A stretch of DNA of 27,430 bases from assembly GCA_023413275.1 (NCBI GenBank), contig JAEZPX010000207.1:1-27430 (forward strand). Reading direction: 5' to 3'. This DNA comes from Bacillota bacterium (GTDB lineage: Bacteria; Bacillota; Clostridia; Lachnospirales; Anaerotignaceae). The notes below the pieces were generated by a model, which was given only the letters and a program-made list of their open reading frames with translations, did not search any database and was not told the DNA's origin. Position 1 is the stretch's first letter. Each line of letters opens with the position of its first letter. A program made the position numbers and the translations under genes. Of the stretch, positions 1 through 6,672 are shown in pieces.

Positions 1-427
1 TTTTATGATACATCTTTACAGATAAACTTAAAGTAAAGAAGGTGATGGCGAATATGATGATAAACATAATGACCCCTGTGGCTATGGAACCCATTAATAC
101 GTGATATTTTGTATAAGATGAAATGGAGAAAACTAGGGCACAAACCAAGCCCGCCGCAAGGCTTATAACAGCATTATATTTGATGTTTGGCTTCAGTCGT
201 CTGTCCCAAATTCCACTTTTCATACTGCTGATTGACATATAAAGGGACAGACAAAATAGAACAATCCATTCACCTGCAACAGAGCGAATAACACCTTCAT
301 CAAAGATAAGCATTTGCACTAGGATTGCCACCAGCAGACCCCAAAAGGCTATCCAACACCCTTTATGTTCAATTTCCAGAAGTTTTTTTTCTTGCATTTC
401 ATCTAAGTTATTATTTTGTAGTTTCAT
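1..427 (-). CDS. Four-helix membrane protein of unknown function (3' end cut by window edge)
   Basis: An open frame runs from an ATG at 427 to the window edge, giving 142 residues without a stop. It is preceded by GGAGAGG nine bases upstream of the ATG. After a charged N-terminal stretch (about residues 9-22) there are four hydrophobic segments, near residues 24-42, 53-68, 84-103 and 109-134, so it is very probably an integral membrane protein. Its start lies inside the end of the upstream regulator gene (17-base overlap, different frame), so the two are likely co-transcribed and translationally coupled. Small membrane proteins paired with a short XRE-type regulator are common in Clostridia. 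I think it resembles the DUF6773-type group, but this is an impression only. The function is unknown. Confidence 0.75.
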   Translation of the reverse strand, partial: MKLQNNNLDEMQEKKLLEIEHKGCWIAFWGLLVAILVQMLIFDEGVIRSVAGEWIVLFCLSLYMSISSMKSGIWDRRLKPNIKYNAVISLAAGLVCALVFSISSYTKYHVLMGSIATGVIMFIIIFAITFFTLSLSVKMYHK

Positions 428-629
428 TGTGATCATCCTCTCCAAAAAGTTCATCTAAAGTTTTGCCAAGTACCCTACAGATTGCTCGGCATAGTTTTAT
501 GGTGGGGTTATATTCTCCCTGCTCAATGGCATTCATTGTTTGTCTTGAAATATCTACTTTTTCTGCAAGTTGTTTTTGTGTCATATCTAGCTGAGCACGC
601 GCAACCTTAATTGAAATATTTCTTCCCAT
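411..629 (-). CDS. XRE/Cro-type helix-turn-helix regulator, 72 aa
   Basis: This is a compact single-domain DNA-binding protein. The helix-turn-helix is plain: an Arg-Ala-Gln-Leu-Asp-Met-Thr-Gln start, then Gln-Lys-Gln-Leu-Ala-Glu-Lys-Val, a recognition helix around Ile-Ser-Arg-Gln-Thr, and the family-typical NAIEQGEYNPT and LGKTLDELF stretches. This matches short YozG-like regulators. A longer frame opens upstream at 677, but AGAGGTGATGAT sits directly before the ATG at 629, so I start there. The promoter at 649-677 would then give a very short leader. Its end overlaps the membrane protein gene, which suggests that it controls its own two-gene operon. The ligand or signal is unknown. Confidence 0.9.
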   Translation of the reverse strand: MGRNISIKVARAQLDMTQKQLAEKVDISRQTMNAIEQGEYNPTIKLCRAICRVLGKTLDELFGEDDHNETTK

Positions 630-648
630 ATCATCACCTCTTAGACAT

Positions 649-677
649 ATATTAAAACAAAATTTACTTAATGTCAA
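649..677 (-). promoter_or_regulatory. Sigma-A promoter for the XRE regulator operon
   Basis: On the minus strand a perfect -35 box, TTGACA (672-677), is followed by a 17-base spacer and TAATAT (649-654). Transcription should start near 642, about a dozen bases before the regulator ATG at 629. Confidence 0.7.
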
Positions 678-768
678 GTATATACGACAATAATTAAACT
701 AAATAATAATTTTTGATATTTTAGATATCTATTTAAATTAGAAAAACACTTTTATTTCTCAGAAAGTA

Positions 769-777
769 TGCTAAAAT
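769..777 (+). promoter_or_regulatory. Candidate extended -10 promoter before the leader ORF
   Basis: TGC followed by TAAAAT (772-777) forms an extended -10 element. No good -35 box lies 16-18 bases upstream, which extended -10 promoters can tolerate. Transcription from here would start near 784, just before the ribosome binding site of the short ORF at 804. Confidence 0.4.
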
Positions 778-803
778 AAAAATATAAGAAAGGAAGGGAT
801 TAT

Positions 804-866
804 ATGAGGCTGACCATTGTATTTTCTCCATGCAAAGCTATTTTAGACACTATTTGCATGGAGTAG
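804..866 (+). CDS. Possible 20-residue leader peptide
   Basis: A short ORF of 20 codons plus TAG has a good ribosome binding site (AAGGAAGGG, about five bases before the ATG). Its second half is built on a perfect inverted repeat (826-836 and 853-863), so ribosome position would decide whether the hairpin can form. The peptide begins MRLTIVFSPC and has no run of one amino acid that would point to classical attenuation. The next gene starts 100 bases downstream. It could be a leader peptide, a remnant of a longer gene, or chance. The evidence is the RBS and the hairpin only. Confidence 0.3.
   Translation: MRLTIVFSPCKAILDTICME
826..863 (+). repeat. Perfect 11-base inverted repeat (hairpin) in the leader
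   Basis: CTCCATGCAAA (826-836) pairs exactly with TTTGCATGGAG (853-863) around a 16-base loop. No T run follows, so it is not a standard terminator. It could be an RNA hairpin in the leader or a protein-binding palindrome. Confidence 0.7.
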
Positions 867-966
867 ATATTTAAAATAACTTTGCACTTTTATTGTTAAG
901 AAAAAGTTTGTGATTTACCCTGGATGAATAGGGTTAATATCTTAATGAAAATAAAGGAGTAAAGTA

Positions 967-2259
967 ATGAAAAATCAAAGATTAAACGATGTAAATGATG
1001 CAGTTTTCTTTGCATTTGAGGAAGTTGATATTACACCAGAAAAGCCTATGAAGACCATTGGCTTTGGTCGTGAGGACGAGGAATCCAGAGGGGTTTTGGG
1101 CAGGCTTTTTGGGCAGGTTTCCCTGTGGAAAAATGAGAAAGAGATATGTTGTTTGATTGCCATAGACCATATCGGTTTTTCTAAGGATCATTGTAACCAT
1201 TTGCGTAGAGCCATTGGTAAAGCATTAGGTATAGAGAAAGAAAAGGTAATGCTTTGTTTTTCTCACACCCATTCGGCGCCCAATGATACCATAGAGAAGG
1301 AATATGCAGTGTTTGTTGACAATCAAATAAAAAAAGCAGTTGATTCAGCCTTAAAGAAGCTTTCGCCCATTCATGGGGCATGGGAAAATGCTTATGGGGA
1401 TATTGGCTTAAACCGTAGGTGGGACAGCCATGCCTTGGATCGAAGGATTGGTATTTTTAAGGCAGTTGATGCAAAAAGTGGTGAATTAAGGTTGTTGCTT
1501 TTGCGATTAACTGCCCATGCAAATGTTTTGAAGGCAGATAATTATTTCATATCTCCCGATTATTTTGGCGCTGTTAGAGATGCTTTACAACAAAGATTTG
1601 GGTGTCCAGTGATGTTAACCCAAGGTGCATCAGGAAATGTGGCACCAAAATATTTTACTTCAATGTTAAATCCTCCAGATGCAGGGGATCAGCGATTTAT
1701 TCGGTCTGAGCAGGCAATGAGTTTGATGGCTCAGGAAGTATTGGAGCAGGTTTCGCCAGTCATTGATAACATGGAACCAGTTCCTTTGAAACGGTTGGGG
1801 ATGTATTCGATGGGGCTTGATTTATTCGCAGATATACTTCCCTATGAACGAGCCGTGGAAATTGTCAACGAGGCGAAACAGTTTGCGGGGATTGATGGCA
1901 CTTTGTGGTTGGCTGAGGTTTTAAGATTGCAGAAAAGTGGTGTTATGACCCAAAAAGAGACCGTTAAAATTCAATACTTTTCTCTTGGAAATGGTTGTTT
2001 ATGCGGAGTTGCAAATGAAATCATGTGTGAATTTGCCTTGAAGGCTCAAGCATTGACAGGAAATGAATATTTTTATTTTGGTGGATATACCAATGGTTGT
2101 ACAGGTTACTTCCCTACAGAGGAGGAATACGACAAAGGTGGATATGAGGTTTATTGGTCTATGCTGATTTACTATATTTATTTTAACCGAGTATTTCCGT
2201 TTAACCGTGATGCATGCACTTTGTTGATTCAAGGTGCAGTGGACAATGCTCCACAATAG
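967..2259 (+). CDS. Neutral/alkaline ceramidase-family protein, cytoplasmic, 430 aa
   Basis: The protein has the landmarks of the neutral/alkaline non-lysosomal ceramidase fold. CFSHTHSAPND lies near residues 97-107, where family members carry SHTHSGP. A second metal-site-like His lies in LTAHANVLKADN followed by PDYFG (about 181-201). TQGASGNVAPK (218-228) corresponds to the family's QGxxGxxxP loop, and the C-terminal part has VANEIMCEF and GGYTNGCTGYFPTEEEY followed by GGYE. Family enzymes cleave the amide bond of ceramides using zinc. This one lacks a signal peptide and is shorter than the roughly 650-residue secreted enzymes, because the C-terminal domain is missing. The substrate is therefore open: it may be a cytoplasmic amidase of another kind. 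AAGGAGT precedes the ATG, and the gene appears monocistronic with a terminator at 2278-2308. Confidence 0.8.
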   Translation: MKNQRLNDVNDAVFFAFEEVDITPEKPMKTIGFGREDEESRGVLGRLFGQVSLWKNEKEICCLIAIDHIGFSKDHCNHLRRAIGKALGIEKEKVMLCFSHTHSAPNDTIEKEYAVFVDNQIKKAVDSALKKLSPIHGAWENAYGDIGLNRRWDSHALDRRIGIFKAVDAKSGELRLLLLRLTAHANVLKADNYFISPDYFGAVRDALQQRFGCPVMLTQGASGNVAPKYFTSMLNPPDAGDQRFIRSEQAMSLMAQEVLEQVSPVIDNMEPVPLKRLGMYSMGLDLFADILPYERAVEIVNEAKQFAGIDGTLWLAEVLRLQKSGVMTQKETVKIQYFSLGNGCLCGVANEIMCEFALKAQALTGNEYFYFGGYTNGCTGYFPTEEEYDKGGYEVYWSMLIYYIYFNRVFPFNRDACTLLIQGAVDNAPQ

Positions 2260-2277
2260 ACTTAGTATATGAAAGAG

Positions 2278-2308
2278 GGCGCAGAATTTACCGAGACTGC
2301 GCCTTTTT
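2278..2308 (+). terminator. Intrinsic terminator after the ceramidase-like gene
   Basis: GGCGCAG (2278-2284) pairs with CTGCGCC (2297-2303), followed by TTTTT. Confidence 0.85.
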
Positions 2309-2325
2309 CAATGTTATTTTACTAA

Positions 2326-2359
2326 CTTCTAAGTTACCTTTTAAGTCATCACTTAGAAG
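2326..2359. repeat. 9-base inverted repeat between genes
   Basis: CTTCTAAGT (2326-2334) is the exact complement of ACTTAGAAG (2351-2359). It has no T run. The 10-base direct repeat TTTAAGTCAT (2340-2349 and 2363-2372) is interleaved with it. It lies just upstream of the promoter at 2393, so it could be an operator. Confidence 0.5.
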
Positions 2360-2392
2360 CTCTTTAAGTCATGTTAGAGTTTTCTCTGTTTA

Positions 2393-2423
2393 TTGCCAAT
2401 TTCCTATGCTTTTATGATATAAT
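2393..2423 (+). promoter_or_regulatory. Promoter for the ttcA-xer-nudix operon
   Basis: TTGCCA (2393-2398) and TATAAT (2418-2423) are separated by 19 bases, which is long, but the -10 is extended by TGA (2415-2417). GAGGAG lies close before the ATG at 2461. Confidence 0.65.
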
Positions 2424-2460
2424 TACAAATAAGTAAAAATCAAAAGAGGAGAATTTCTTT

Positions 2461-3183
2461 ATGAAACTGCAAAAACTACTTAGCTACGTGCGCCGTGCTG
2501 TAGATGATTACAATATGATTGATGAGGGAGATAAGATTGCCATTGGCGTTTCCGGCGGCAAAGACAGCATCTGTCTGCTGTTAGCCTTAAAGCACCTACA
2601 ACGGTTTTATCCCAAGCATTTTGAGATAGAGGCGATTACTGTTTCCCTGGGTCTTCCTGGTGCAGTGTATGATGATATTCAGGAATTGTGCGACAAAATT
2701 GGAGTGCATTATACCGTTGTAAAGACGGATATCGGTCAAATTGTTTTCCATGAAAGAAAAGAGCCCAATCCATGCTCTCTATGTGCTAAAATGCGAAAAG
2801 GTGCATTAAATGATGCAGCGGAGAAACTGGGCTGTAATAAGGTGGCATTAGGGCATAATAAGGATGATGTGGTGGAAACCTTTTTTATGTCTTTATTTTA
2901 TGAAGGCAGAATAAACTGCTTTGCTCCTGTAAGCTATTTGGATAGAAAGAAGCTATATTCCATTCGTCCTTTGATGTATGTTCCGGAAGGGGAGGCAAAG
3001 AGCTTTGTTGTGAAGAATCAGATTAACATTGTGAAAAATCCTTGCCTTGCAGATGGAAATACAAAGCGACAGGAAACAAAGGAACTTTTGGTGGAGCTTT
3101 CAAAAAACTATGATAATCTTCAGGAAAAAGTATTTGGTGCCATCAAGCGTTCCAATTTAAAGGGATGGAATGGGGAGATATAA
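2461..3183 (+). CDS. ttcA: TtcA-family tRNA thiolation enzyme (PP-loop ATPase), 240 aa
   Basis: This is an ATP-dependent sulfur-transfer enzyme of the PP-loop class. The family adenylates a tRNA base and replaces oxygen with sulfur; TtcA itself makes 2-thiocytidine at position 32. The ATP loop SGGKDS is at residues 31-36, GHNKDD at 131-136, a CSLC pair gives C105 and C108, and a third Cys, C195, lies in NPCLAD. Three cysteines in these positions are the usual ligands of the TtcA [4Fe-4S] cluster. It is shorter than E. coli TtcA (about 310 aa), as is common in Firmicutes homologues, so the exact target base is inferred. It is first in an operon, ending three bases before the recombinase gene. 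Confidence 0.85.
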   Translation: MKLQKLLSYVRRAVDDYNMIDEGDKIAIGVSGGKDSICLLLALKHLQRFYPKHFEIEAITVSLGLPGAVYDDIQELCDKIGVHYTVVKTDIGQIVFHERKEPNPCSLCAKMRKGALNDAAEKLGCNKVALGHNKDDVVETFFMSLFYEGRINCFAPVSYLDRKKLYSIRPLMYVPEGEAKSFVVKNQINIVKNPCLADGNTKRQETKELLVELSKNYDNLQEKVFGAIKRSNLKGWNGEI

Positions 3184-3186
3184 TCC

Positions 3187-4248
3187 ATGTCGACATATCA
3201 TGAGAATTTAAAAAATATTGAAACCATACGATTACGGGAGATTCAAAAAGAGCTGCCACCTTTTCTGGCAGAGTTTTTTCGGGGAATTGCCCAAACCACG
3301 TCTACAAAAACAAGATTAGGATATGCCTATGATTTACGTATCTTCTTTCGCTATCTTTTTGAGGAGCATCGCACCTTGGGAGGGATAGAGCGAGGAAAGC
3401 TTACGGTGGAAAGCTTGAATGATATTACCTCGGATGATATTGATTGCTTTATGGAGTATCTATCTTATTATATCAGGACTGATTATGAGAATCCAGAAAA
3501 CGGGGCGGAGCTGCACAACGATGAAAAGGGAAAGTCTCGGAAATTGGCGGCTATTCGTTCCATGTTCAAATATTATTATAAGAAGAAAAAGGTTGCTGCC
3601 AATCCTGCCACCATCGTAGAGACTCCTAAAATTCATGACAAACAAATTGTTCGTCTGGATGTGAATGAAATGGCAGATTTTTTGGATGCTGTGGAATCGG
3701 GGGGCAAACTATCCGATCATCAAAAGGTTTATCATGAGCGCACAAAAAAAAGAGATTTAGCCATAACAACACTACTTTTAGGAACAGGGATGCGCGTTTC
3801 TGAATGTGTCGGCATAAATATAAAAGATATAGATTTTAAGAACAATGCTATAAAAATTATTCGCAAAGGTGGAAATGAAGTTTTCCTCTATTTCGGAGAT
3901 GAAGTTCAAACGGCACTGGAGGAATATCTGGAAGAGAGGCAGAATGCAATAACAAAGGAAGAAAATGAGGATGCATTGTTTCTTTCTTCCCAAGGGAAGC
4001 GGATTACTGTGCGAGCGGTACAAAATTTAGTAAAAAAATATGCTTTGGGTGTTACAATGAAAAAAATTTCTCCCCATAAATTGCGCAGTACCTTTGGTAC
4101 CAATCTTTATCAGGAAACAGGGGATATCTATTTGGTGGCTGACACCTTAGGGCATGCTGATGTAAATACGACCAGAAAGCACTATGCAGAAATTGAAGAT
4201 CAAAGGCGGCGGAAAGCTGCGTCATTTATAAAGCTAAGAAAGGATTGA
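3187..4248 (+). CDS. Xer-like tyrosine recombinase, 353 aa
   Basis: This is a site-specific recombinase of the lambda-integrase/Xer class. The N-terminal SAM-like core-binding domain covers about residues 20-135 and the catalytic domain about 155-345. All catalytic residues are visible: R203 (TGMRVSE), K227 (IRKGGNE), H297 and R300 (HKLRST), H323 (LGHAD) and the nucleophile Y333 (KHYAEI). At 353 residues it is longer than XerC/XerD (about 300) and close to the single-recombinase XerS type. Its place inside a metabolic operon, with no phage genes, attachment-site repeats or excisionase nearby, argues for a housekeeping role such as chromosome dimer resolution rather than a mobile-element integrase. 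The ribosome binding site GGGGAG lies in the end of the preceding gene, and the next gene starts four bases after the stop. Confidence 0.88.
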   Translation: MSTYHENLKNIETIRLREIQKELPPFLAEFFRGIAQTTSTKTRLGYAYDLRIFFRYLFEEHRTLGGIERGKLTVESLNDITSDDIDCFMEYLSYYIRTDYENPENGAELHNDEKGKSRKLAAIRSMFKYYYKKKKVAANPATIVETPKIHDKQIVRLDVNEMADFLDAVESGGKLSDHQKVYHERTKKRDLAITTLLLGTGMRVSECVGINIKDIDFKNNAIKIIRKGGNEVFLYFGDEVQTALEEYLEERQNAITKEENEDALFLSSQGKRITVRAVQNLVKKYALGVTMKKISPHKLRSTFGTNLYQETGDIYLVADTLGHADVNTTRKHYAEIEDQRRRKAASFIKLRKD

Positions 4249-4252
4249 CCCT

Positions 4253-4882
4253 ATGTCGGAACAAAAGTTGGATATTCAAAAAATTTCACATATTTTTAAA
4301 GAGCATAAGGCAGAACCTATATTTAAGCTTCAGCGTTATGCAATTCTAGCTTTAATTACTGAAAAAAACGGTGAACTATGTTTTGTTTTGAATAAACGTG
4401 CGCCCGGTGTACGCCAACCCGGAGATATCTGCTTTCCCGGAGGGCACCATGAAGTGGATGAAAGATTGGAACAAACAGCCTTAAGGGAGACTGAAGAGGA
4501 GCTGGGCATCCCACAAAGTGAGATTTCAATTTTGGGGAAAAGTGATTATATGCTTACCATGTATCGTGGTGTCATTCAGCCTTTTCTGGGCTACGTATGC
4601 TATGATGTGTTGCGCAACTCTCAACCAAATCCAGATGAAGTGGCTGAAATTTTTACTGTACCTATTTCCTTTTTCATGGAGACTCCCCCGGAAATTCATG
4701 ATATGGTTTGGGAATCGGTGAAGCTGGATAGCTTTCCTTATCACCGTATTCAAGGGGGGAAGGAGTATCCTTTTAGTAAATGCTACATTCCTGAGCTTTT
4801 TTATGAATATAAGGGGCATACCATTTGGGGATTTACTGCTCAAGTGATTCAGAATATTGTTGTTCTTTTAAGTGAAAAATAA
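4253..4882 (+). CDS. Nudix hydrolase, CoA pyrophosphatase type, 209 aa
   Basis: The Nudix box is complete at residues 64-86 (GX5EX7REUXEEXGU, with RETEEELGI at the end), and binds the catalytic divalent metal. Directly before it, LNKRAPGVRQPGDICFPGG (about 46-64) fits the extra signature of the NudL/PCD1 subgroup, whose members split coenzyme A or its derivatives into phosphopantetheine and 3',5'-ADP. The C-terminal half (VPISFF through HTIWGFTAQVI) also matches that subgroup. It is the last gene of the operon, starting four bases after the recombinase stop. The substrate assignment comes from the signature; the local context does not test it. Confidence 0.87.
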   Translation: MSEQKLDIQKISHIFKEHKAEPIFKLQRYAILALITEKNGELCFVLNKRAPGVRQPGDICFPGGHHEVDERLEQTALRETEEELGIPQSEISILGKSDYMLTMYRGVIQPFLGYVCYDVLRNSQPNPDEVAEIFTVPISFFMETPPEIHDMVWESVKLDSFPYHRIQGGKEYPFSKCYIPELFYEYKGHTIWGFTAQVIQNIVVLLSEK

Positions 4883-4910
4883 GTTTCGTAAAAACAAGTT
4901 TGAACAAAAA

Positions 4911-4964
4911 AATAAGCCCTATTGTTTGGCAAAATCAGCCTGACAATAGGAGCTTTTTTATTTT
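4911..4964. terminator. Bidirectional terminator between the convergent nudix and rbgA genes
   Basis: CCTATTGT (4918-4925) pairs with ACAATAGG (4943-4950). T-rich tracts follow in both directions (plus strand from 4954; minus strand across the A run ending at 4912), so it can end transcription of both genes. It overlaps the end of rbgA. Confidence 0.8.
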
Positions 4965-5905
4965 GTATCTTTTCCCTTGAATTTTTGCTTACGTACTTTA
5001 TCTTCTGTAGCTTTAGATAATTCTCTTTCTGCTTTTGATTCCAACATTTCAGTGATGTCCTCTGGTAGTTCTAGGGTAATGCGTCCAAGCTTGCCACCTC
5101 TAAATTCATCTAACAGAATTTTTGCGGTACGCCCCAAATCAGGTTCGCCCCCCTTAAGTTTAAAGCTTCTTGCTTCTGCAATTTGCCTAAGTACCTCGTG
5201 AGGTTCAGCAGCGGTATCAAAGGAAATTTGATAGCGTTTTCTGATGGCATCTGCATTGCGCAAAAGGAGATGGTCAATAAAGGATATGGCTAAGGTTTCT
5301 GCATCCAAGATATCATCATTGATTGCACCGGTAAAGGCAAGCTTTAATCCTACTTCTTGATCTTCAAATTTTGGCCATAAAATACCGGGTGTATCTAATA
5401 GCTCAAAATCTTTTTTCAGCTTAATCCACTGCTTTCCCCGAGTTACACCGGGCTTATCTCCTGTTTTCGTCATTGCTTTTCCCACATACTTATTTATGAA
5501 TGTAGATTTTCCAACATTGGGAATGCCTGCAATCATGCTGCGAATGGGCACATTAATACGACCTCTTGCCTTCAGTTTTTCTATTTTTTCTTGCATCAGG
5601 CTTCTTGCAGCATCGGTAACTTGATTCATTCCTGTTCCCTTTAGAGAGTTCATTTGAATTACACGAAAGCCTTGCTTTTCAAAATAATCAGTCCAAATTG
5701 CAGTGGCTCTGTCGTCAGCCAAGTCGCACTTGTTCAATAGAATAATACGATGCTTATTTTTTGCCAAAGTGTCCAAATCGGGATTTTTGCTGCTATAGGG
5801 GATGCGGGCATCCACCAGCTCAATCACGATATCTACCAGTGAAATGGTTTCTTCCATCATACGCCGTGTTTTGGTCATATGTCCAGGGTACCATTGAATA
5901 TTCAT
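4958..5905 (-). CDS. rbgA: Ribosome biogenesis GTPase RbgA (YlqF), 315 aa
   Basis: This is a circularly permuted GTPase that acts late in 50S ribosomal subunit assembly. The permuted order is visible: G4 NKCD (58-61) comes before G1 GIPNVGKS (127-134), then the GVTR switch (about 153-156) and G3 DTPG (171-174). The N terminus (IQWYPGHMTKTRR) is the RbgA signature. The length is about 30 residues more than the Bacillus subtilis protein (282), with a Lys-rich tail ending in KFKGKD. AAGGAAGGAAC precedes the ATG. It follows lepB by 18 bases in the rplS-lepB-rbgA order known from many Firmicutes, which links 50S assembly to ribosomal protein L19. Confidence 0.95.
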   Translation of the reverse strand: MNIQWYPGHMTKTRRMMEETISLVDIVIELVDARIPYSSKNPDLDTLAKNKHRIILLNKCDLADDRATAIWTDYFEKQGFRVIQMNSLKGTGMNQVTDAARSLMQEKIEKLKARGRINVPIRSMIAGIPNVGKSTFINKYVGKAMTKTGDKPGVTRGKQWIKLKKDFELLDTPGILWPKFEDQEVGLKLAFTGAINDDILDAETLAISFIDHLLLRNADAIRKRYQISFDTAAEPHEVLRQIAEARSFKLKGGEPDLGRTAKILLDEFRGGKLGRITLELPEDITEMLESKAERELSKATEDKVRKQKFKGKDTK

Positions 5906-5923
5906 AATTATTTGTTCCTTCCT

Positions 5924-6523
5924 TTAAGAAATCGGTCCGAATCCGTCAAAGGGATATAAACGGAAGATAACCTTTCCGTATAAATTCTTTTTTGCAATTG
6001 GCCCGATGGATTCTCGTCGGCTGTCCGAGCTGGCATTTCGGTTATCACCCATTACAAAATAGCTTCCCTCAGGCACGGTGAAGGGATAATCAATATCACC
6101 TTGGGTCATAATTGGTTCATTGATATAGGGTTCTTCTATCAGTTCATCATTGATATAAAGATAGTATTCTACATTTTCGCTATCTCCATTCCAAACAAGA
6201 TTGATAACATCTCCGGGTAAACCAATCACACGCTTAATTATTTTTTCCTTTTGACCATCGGAGTTTAGCTGACAAATCACAATGTCTCCCTTTTTGGGGG
6301 AGGCTATAGAAGTAGCTAATTTATTCACAAAAACCAAATCTCCATGGTGAAAGTTCGGTTCCATAGAGGAACCCTTTACATAAACTGTACCCAGTACAAA
6401 GGTACGAAGTACAAAGACCAAAGCTAGTAAAAAAAGCAACTGTATCCAAAAGGGATACTCTTTTTTCTTTTTCCCTACTATTTGTTCTTGCTCTTCTATG
6501 GTGCCTTGTTCCTCTTGACCCAT
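5924..6523 (-). CDS. lepB: Signal peptidase I, 199 aa
   Basis: This membrane-bound serine protease removes signal peptides from exported proteins. After an acidic, then Lys-rich cytoplasmic N terminus there is one membrane helix (about residues 26-44 from this start). The catalytic Ser lies in GSSMEPNF and the general-base Lys in IIKRVIGLPGD, with the family's MGDNRNASSDSR box near the C terminus. The frame stays open to an ATG at 6550, but that has no ribosome binding site, while AGGAGG lies nine bases before the ATG at 6523, so I start there. It sits between rplS and rbgA on the same strand. Three hairpins in the gap upstream (6558-6665) suggest that readthrough from rplS is controlled. Confidence 0.95.
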   Translation of the reverse strand: MGQEEQGTIEEQEQIVGKKKKEYPFWIQLLFLLALVFVLRTFVLGTVYVKGSSMEPNFHHGDLVFVNKLATSIASPKKGDIVICQLNSDGQKEKIIKRVIGLPGDVINLVWNGDSENVEYYLYINDELIEEPYINEPIMTQGDIDYPFTVPEGSYFVMGDNRNASSDSRRESIGPIAKKNLYGKVIFRLYPFDGFGPIS

Positions 6524-6557
6524 CTGTTGTCTCCTCCTGACATTGTGCATTTAGATG

Positions 6558-6587
6558 CAAAAATCAAACCTTGAAACTGTGTTTGAT
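6558..6587 (-). terminator. Hairpin with short T run upstream of lepB
   Basis: On the minus strand ATCAAAC (6581-6587) pairs with GTTTGAT (6563-6569) and is followed by a short T run. It is a weak terminator or attenuator-like hairpin placed before lepB. Confidence 0.4.
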
Positions 6588-6600
6588 CAGTATCCATCTT

Positions 6601-6634
6601 TTCGTAAGCGACAAAAATATTTGTCGCCTACGAA
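6601..6634. repeat. Long near-perfect hairpin between rplS and lepB
   Basis: Two 15-base arms (6601-6615 and 6620-6634) are complementary except for one G-T position, around the short loop AATA. Neither strand has a T run directly after it, so it is not an ordinary terminator. It could be an RNA processing site, an mRNA-stabilising hairpin or a dispersed repeat element. Confidence 0.75.
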
Positions 6635-6665
6635 AAAAACCTCGATGAAACAGTTCCACCGAGGT
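6632..6665 (-). terminator. Terminator after rplS
   Basis: On the minus strand ACCTCG (6660-6665) pairs with CGAGGT (6639-6644), followed by seven T. It begins a few bases past the rplS stop. Confidence 0.82.
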
Positions 6666-6672
6666 AAATTTT

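Larger units (their letters stand above)
630..966. other. Divergent intergenic region between the XRE regulator and the ceramidase-like gene
   Basis: This A+T-rich gap holds the minus-strand promoter at 649-677, a plus-strand extended -10 box at 769-777, a possible 20-codon leader ORF at 804-866 with a perfect 11-base inverted repeat, and the ribosome binding site AAGGAGT just before the ATG at 967. The stretch 867-950 shows nothing else that I can name. Confidence 0.6.

Noticed and set aside
2214..2417. A 67-codon plus-strand frame after the ceramidase-like gene
   Set aside because: It begins inside that gene, runs through the terminator at 2278-2308 and has no start signal.
3187..4248. Tyrosine recombinase as evidence of a prophage or integrative element
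   Set aside because: No attachment-site repeats, excisionase, tRNA target, phage genes or composition shift are nearby, and the gene is embedded in a tight operon with housekeeping genes.
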